A program made the translations under genes and the position numbers. Shown piece by piece: positions 58,720-64,000 of a DNA stretch of 64,000 nt. The stretch is from Labia minor (lineage: Eukaryota > Arthropoda > Insecta > Dermaptera > Spongiphoridae), in contig OY720348.1 of the NCBI GenBank assembly GCA_963082975.1, positions 19,211,146 through 19,275,145 of the forward strand, given 5' to 3'. The notes beneath the pieces are model-generated. The model was not told the DNA's origin and made no database searches. It was given only the letters and a program-made list of their open reading frames with translations. The first letter of the stretch is position 1; the number at the start of each line of letters is the position of its first letter.

Positions 58720-60052
58720 TATATAAATTTAATTATTTATTTTTTTTATTCCTTAAATAAATTTCAAACAGATTTAGTTTTACAAATTAATGAATTAAAT
58801 GAAATATTTTATTCCTACATATTCGTTGAACCAGGCATCCATCCGAGTAACAAACTTTCTCTAATGCTTTAGATAACTACTGTTTATTTTAATTTAATTA
58901 AAATAACATATTTGAATTAAATAAATAATCGACTAATTACTGCAAAGGGTTTATAAAGTTGATGTAATATAGAAAATGAGAATTTCAATATCATCAGAGG
59001 AGAAAGCAAAGATGGAGGAAGATCTTAAAAGTGAATAACAAAGATACAATTGAAAAAATAGATAAGCAAAAGCAAGTAACTATTTCAGTATACTTAAAGA
59101 TTTAGAATATAAATAATGGATCTTGGGATAAACTTCGATTGGTTGAATTGAGAAGAGAATGGTAGGATGAGTAGGTAAATAAGCTATATAATAATATTTC
59201 TTTAACAAGAATGTCTTGTTTCAACAACAACTCCTGTGTTTAGGTTTAGTTTAAACTGAAATTGTAGTCTCTCTCTTAATCCACAATGATCTACCACAAC
59301 GTTATTAATTTTAATGTATTGGTATAATTAAATATTTCCCCTATATAGAAATCTTTTTCTATTGAAAATAGATAATAAATTTAAAATTTATATTTTTTAT
59401 TTATTTATATACATATATTCGAGTATTATTTTTTTTCTATACTATCTATATAATTGAATTTGCTGAGTCTTCTAATTCACAACGGCCCCGGGCGCATTAA
59501 AGTAAAGAAGGCAGCTTTTATATTACAATATTATAAAAATTTTAATATTCATAATAATGTTTGTATTGAAGTTAAAAAAAAAATTATTTTAAATTAATAT
59601 TAAATATTTATTTTTGAATTATAAATATATTTTTTTTTTTTATGAGTAAAGGGAAGAAATTTAATAAATCTTGGCCTTGGGTGCAAGTTTTCCTTGGTCG
59701 ATCGTGTCACTAATATATTTAGAGTATTTTTTTGTTTTTTTTTTGTTTAATTGGATTTCGTTCGAATTTTCGTCGAATTGGTCAATCACATATTCCAATA
59801 CTAGATTAAATAAAATTGGTCATCCTTTTCGAATTAAAAATGCATCCTTCTTTTACTTACTTCAAGATAAATTAAATTCTACCAACTTTTTTTTAATCTT
59901 CCACTAAATACAAAATTTGTAATAATTTTTTTTAGATCTTTTTTTTGATTTGTTAAAATCTACACATAATTATGTACAAAATTATTTGTTTTAGAGAAAA
60001 TATTTTGATCTAAGGTCGTAAGGTCATATGGTCGTAATTTTTACTATCTCGC
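58720..60052. other. Intron 4, unassigned
   Basis: A+T-rich with no element end recognised. The open frames at 58663-58872 and 59671-59907 have no motif. Confidence 0.45.
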
Positions 60053-60153
60053 CAGAGATAGTATTGCGATCACGAAAATTTTCGATGTTGAGATTTTGAT
60101 GTTTTTATACTTTTTGAAGGTTCCTGAATCATTTTCACTAAGGTTGAGAAAAA

Positions 60154-60186
<33 letters not shown>

Positions 60187-60664
60187 CTGTGTGTGTGTAT
60201 GTAGGCAAGATTACGCAAAAACGGTTTGAGCTAGAATGATGAAATTTGGTACATGGACATTATTCAAAATTCATAGTTTTCTATCAACTTTTGAGAAATG
60301 TAGCTCAACCGGAAGAGGGTCATTACCTACAACGTTTTGATTTTTTTTCCTCTAAAGTGACCGTAAAAATAAAGATATATGTTTGATAATTTTTCACATG
60401 ATTAATAATTGTATAAAACTGCTATATATAGAATTTCAACTTGATTGATTCGCTGAAATTACCAGAATTAATTTTTTAACACTGCAAATCTCACGCGCCA
60501 ACACGTGACGTGGTGCCATCAACAAAAAGCCAAACATGCGCTGGTTTAATATTTATTATTTATTATTTATAATTTATAATTAATTAAATTTAATTTAAAT
60601 ATAATATATTATGTTATTTAATCCAATTCAAATTGCGAGATAGTCGAGTGGAGACACTCCAGCT
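60053..60664 (+). mobile_element. R1 element, copy 8, well preserved
   Basis: Complete from actatctcgccagagatagt to gtggagacactccagct, with a (TG)n tract at 60157-60199. Closest relative of copy 6; both stand in the same orientation, opposite to copies 1-5 and 7. Confidence 0.82.
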
Positions 60665-60909
60665 AATTTTATAAAATAACAATCAAAGGTTTTTTTTTAA
60701 AATGTCAAAAGAGAGATTCCCCTGTAATTATTTCAGTCGGTTTTGTATATTTTTTTAACAGCTGGATAATAACCACCTTTTGTAATTCTTTAGAGATAAT
60801 TTCTTTATGTCAAATTGAATAAAAATAATTTGTGGTTATATTCTATGTATTAAAAGTTTTCCACTATATTTAATTAATTCTGTAAAATTTCCATTTGTTC
60901 TTGATTTTA

Positions 60910-61387
60910 TGAGGGCGAGTCAATAAGTTGGTGTCTTTTTGAATTTCCCAGCTCCTAAATGAAATGGCAACACTGTTCCTGTCAAAATTTTAACCAGCTG
61001 GCTCTTTTAGTTTTTGTCTGACAAGCATTAATAGCAGACTATTACGTGAATTGAGAAGAAAATAGAAAAAAGTGAATTTCCTTGAAAATCCATGAATTGG
61101 AATATGAATTGCTCCATCATCCGCCCTATTCTCCAGTTTTAGCGCTGAGTGACTACTTCTTGTTTCCAAACCTGAAGAAATAGCTCAAACAATGAAATCA
61201 TCTCACCTACAAATACTTATTTTGTTGTCCTCGACAAATCTTATTTTTCGGAAGGGATAAAAAAATTGGAGAAACTTTGGACGAAGTGTATTGAGCTCAA
61301 AGGAGACTACGTTGAGAAATAAAATAATTTTTGATCCAAAAACCTGTGTTTCATTCAAAATGTCATGGACATATTGACCTGCCCTCG
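60910..61387 (+). mobile_element. Mariner deletion derivative, 478 bp (copy c)
   Basis: Ends tgagggcgagtcaataag and atattgacctgccctcg, flanked by TA. The internal deletion is different from copies a and b. The leader is joined to HHPPYSPVLALSDYFLFPNL (third catalytic region, changed from SPDLAPSDYF), and the C-terminal end follows. Despite different breakpoints the final size is the same. Confidence 0.82.
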
Positions 61388-61394
61388 TATATTA

Positions 61395-62430
61395 TTTTTG
61401 AATTTTCCCATTTGCCTATTTTTCTTTTTTTTAACTATTGGTTTCTTTAAATTATTTTCTGTCAAGTTTATCGTTATCGTTCCTATTTTATTTGAATTTA
61501 TAATAATTTTTTAAGATAATTCCTGCATCTATTCTTGATACTATTCAGAATTCTCTTATTAAATTATTATTATTATCATGATTTATTAAAATGTAACCGT
61601 ATCTGATAACCTCTTTTGATACCATTTTAATTCCTAAGTATTAATCTATACTATTCCTATTACGGCCATTTTCTCTCTATCTCCAGTATTTTATTTTTAA
61701 GATTTTATTTTTTATTTTTAATAACTTTCGTCACCGTTTTCATGATATTAATGTACCATAACCTTCGCGTTTATTATTAATCCATAGTAATTTTACTTTT
61801 TTTCCTATTCTCTATTCATTGTCAACATTTCTTATCGAACCATTACTTTTCTTTTTGTTCTTTTTAATATCCATATTATTTCATGCCATCTTTCTTCCGG
61901 ATCTTTGAATTCCATGTGCCTTTATATTTAAAATAAATGCTTTTAATTATTAAATCTTTTACTTATTCTCTTCAGCCCATTATCGTTGCTTATCTCATGG
62001 AAACTCCTTTACCCTAAATATGGCCGAAATTATTTTACTCTCCCAATTTTGGCATTGAACTCACTTACTATAATTTTATTATTATAATTTAAGATTCCTT
62101 TTACCAAGGATTTTAATTTCTCATAAAATGCACCTTTAATTTCTCTCTTTTTATCTTCTGTAGATGTAGTGTATGAACATTAGTTATTGTTATGGTTATC
62201 CTTGTGGAACTAAAATGGATTTTTAATAATGAAACACCTGTCTTGGTGTCTTTGAGCATAAAGTATACTTACTACCCGACATCTCTCAATCCTCCCTTCT
62301 AACTCCCATCTAACTTCCGGTAACGCAATTATCTTTATTTTTGGCATTCGATTATTAAATTTTGGAATACCCTTTGCTTATATAAACTCTGTACATTTAA
62401 TGTTTCCAATTTTAATTAGCTTAATTTATT
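61395..62430 (-). mobile_element. Decayed LINE endonuclease region (RTE-like)
   Basis: Read on the minus strand from 62430: IGNIKCTEF, PKIKIIALPEVRWELEG (EVRW box with the metal-binding Glu), RIERCRVV, then EDKKREIKGAFYEKLKSLV, KIIVSEFNAKIGR (a DFNAKIG box in which Asp has become Glu), and FHEISNDNGLKRI. The order and motifs match the endonuclease half of RTE-like LINEs (craniofacial-development-protein-2-like in databases). Stops and frameshifts are frequent. The RT part is lost or unreadable toward 61395. Confidence 0.65.
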
Positions 62431-62756
62431 AATTAAACGTCTCTGTGAAGTGGTTCATGATTTTGTTTTATTTTTTGGGGCGAAGAGTCGTCCAATTCAC
62501 CAAATCGGGGGAGAAAGACTGTAATAAAAAGAACTATTTACATATTCAATTAAAACAAATGAAACAAAAAAAAAAGTAATCAATTATAGAATCAATTAAT
62601 TAAATATTTAATTAATCAATCAGACATCTAGAATACAATATATTTTAAATAAAAATATAAATATATACATATGTAACTACACCTATGCAATATTTATTTT
62701 TTGTTAATTTTATGAATTTTTTGATTTTTGGAATATGCCCCATTGTGGCATCTTTT

Positions 62757-62880
62757 TTTTTGTAAATTAATTATATAATCTTATATCTAAGTGCACTTGG
62801 GGAAGTTCGATCCCTTGATCTCTAGATAGACGGACGAATATTATAATCAATAAGCTACCATCCTGATGAACTATTGAATA
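62757..62880 (-). mobile_element. Candidate tRNA-derived SINE, third family
   Basis: The minus strand reads atcaggatggtagcttattg (A-box-like), then about 35 bases later aagggatcgaacttcccc (B-box-like GGATCGAACTTCC), then a body ending near gatgccacaatggggc. Only one copy is present and no duplication was found. Confidence 0.4.
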
Positions 62881-63097
62881 TTTCCTATATTACAAAAAAA
62901 ATATTAAATTTATTTATTAAAAGTTGACGCGCCAGCTATTACATAACTAGTAGTCACGTGGATACTAACTAAGAATATCAACTTATTAATTAATAAGTTA
63001 AATTAATTAATTAATATTATTATAATTATTTTTCAATCCTCTTAAAAGTTTAAATTCTTTCAATTTGGGAAATAAAGTGACAGAATATATATATAGT

Positions 63098-63345
63098 ACC
63101 TGGAACACACCGAGCTAGATTAAATTAAAAGACAAAACATTAAAAAATTGTTTTTAAAATATCATAAATAAACTTATATAATGTTTGCAAGAAAAAATAC
63201 ATTTAAAATTTTTTTTATTTGTGACGTCATATAAATTTAAATTAAGAAAAAACTAATGAAGATGATTATTCTCCAGACTAAAAAATAGAGATCGATTTGT
63301 CTTTATAAAAATTATGTATGGTGTGAATTTCAAAAAAATCCTTTG
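63098..63345 (+). repeat. R3 repeat, copy d
   Basis: Starts gtacctggaacacaccgagc after a TA run, has a shortened A+T middle, tgtgacgtcatataaattta, aactaatgaagatgatta, and the tail tatggtgtgaatttc then cctttgagcggttaa. Confidence 0.65.
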
Positions 63346-63391
63346 AGCGGTTAATTAATAAATTAATTCTAAAATGTACAAATATATATAT

Positions 63392-63396
<5 letters not shown>

Positions 63397-63463
<67 letters not shown>

Positions 63464-63556
63464 CCTGGTTCACCGAGCCGCCGTTCATTAAAAAAATATT
63501 ATTCCTTATTATCGGGTTTGCCTAGTAATATTAATACCTGGTTAACCGAGTCGCCG
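63397..63556. repeat. TA microsatellite followed by two R3-start motifs
   Basis: (CA)n then (TA)n covers about 63393-63461. It is followed by atacctggttcaccgagccg (63462) and, 70 bp later, atacctggttaaccgagtcg (63533). These are the first 20 bases of R3, repeated in tandem without the rest of the element. Confidence 0.6.
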
Positions 63557-63589
63557 CTCAAATAATAAAAAACAAATTAAAATTAAATA

Positions 63590-63656
63590 AAAATCAAAAC
63601 GTTGTAGGTAATGACCCTCTTCCGGTTGATCTACATTTTTCAAAAGTTAATAAAAA
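63590..63656 (-). repeat. R1 fragment abutting R2
   Basis: aaaacgttgtaggtaatgac and cctcttccggttga are the R1 middle. The fragment ends exactly where an R2 copy begins (ataagttgacctg at 63658). Confidence 0.65.
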
Positions 63657-64000
63657 ATAAGTTGACCTGTGGCCAGGTCCGAACCGACCGACGGTTTGAA
63701 ATAAATTAATTTCCAGCTACAGAAACAATTTCAAATAATTTTAATATATCTATTAATGTAATAAAAAACAGAAATGGATATAACATAAATATTTTTAATT
63801 TTATTTTATTTATAATATATAGCTGAAGTAGCCGGCGTTACCCGAGGCTGTGACGTCATGAAGGGCTGGGTGACGTCATATAATTTTAAATTAAGAAAAA
63901 CATAATGAAGATGATTTTTCCCGAGGATAAAATCAATACATTCGTGGTGATATGTAAAAAAATCTCCTTATGTGAAATTTGGTGCGAAAATAACCCTTCC
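63657..64000 (-). mobile_element. R2 element, cut by the window edge
   Basis: Hairpin gacctgtggccaggtc at 63663-63678, ccgaaccgaccgacgg, the two TGACGTCAT palindromes (about 63850 and 63871), the module with aatgaagatgatttttcccg, and tgaaatttggtgcgaaaata. It has a gtagccggcgttacccg block near 63826 not seen in the other copies. The core and far end lie outside the window. Confidence 0.75.

Noticed and set aside
62800-62820. Possible true tRNA from the TTCGATCCC sequence
   Set aside because: No matching acceptor stem or cloverleaf could be drawn; better explained as a SINE head on the other strand.

Overview
The window looks like arthropod nuclear DNA, most likely insect or another pancrustacean. 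It is very A+T rich (about three quarters by eye) and crowded with transposable elements. The only host gene I can support is a Dpr-family (two-immunoglobulin-domain neuronal cell-surface) gene on the + strand. Four exons are visible: signal-peptide exon 2371-2431, exon 2 at 14413-14621, exon 3 at 21069-21291 and exon 4 at 24735-24862. Their splice phases agree (1, 0, 1, 0) and all have consensus GT/AG borders. The second half of Ig domain 2 is not visible, so the gene runs off the right edge and its fourth intron exceeds 39 kb. A G+C- and CpG-rich block at about 1880-2200 is the likely promoter/5' UTR.

Almost everything else is mobile DNA, mostly in the introns. (1) There are two families of about 600 bp (called R1 and R2 here) built like Helentron-derived non-autonomous elements (HINE/DINE-1 type). 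Each has a subterminal inverted repeat at both ends, a central microsatellite, a short hairpin at one end, and a shared terminal ATAAGCTG and shared core. R1 has eight long copies and one fragment; R2 has three long copies, one long copy cut by the window edge, and several fragments. (2) A third family (R3) shares a module with paired TGACGTCA palindromes with R2 and clusters at 53-56 kb and 63 kb. (3) Tc1/mariner elements: one nearly full-length copy (39019-40341), a 477-bp and an 853-bp deletion derivative, and three deletion derivatives of one further family, each about 480 bp. (4) hAT elements and MITEs, several with 8-bp target duplications: 15013-15299, 43026-43313, 38654-41174 (which contains the mariner), and the 29491-32768 cluster. 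(5) A 2,041-bp Helitron (29589-31629) sits inside a hAT MITE; an uninterrupted sister copy of that MITE 1 kb away shows the empty site. (6) A complete Jockey-clade LINE (47420-52471, minus) has two open ORFs, a poly(A) tail and an 18-bp target duplication. Decayed RTE-like LINE pieces lie elsewhere. (7) tRNA-derived SINEs: four copies of one family, two with long target duplications, plus two weaker candidate families. (8) Long inverted-repeat (foldback) elements lie at 4594-5103, 22240-22890, 25957-26484 and 45942-47140.

I saw no tRNA, rRNA, CRISPR array or further host gene. The most unusual signal is the common design of R1 and R2. They differ in most of their sequence but keep the same terminal signature, hairpin, inverted repeats and TGATGAAATTTGGTA-like core, as if parasitising the same rolling-circle machinery.
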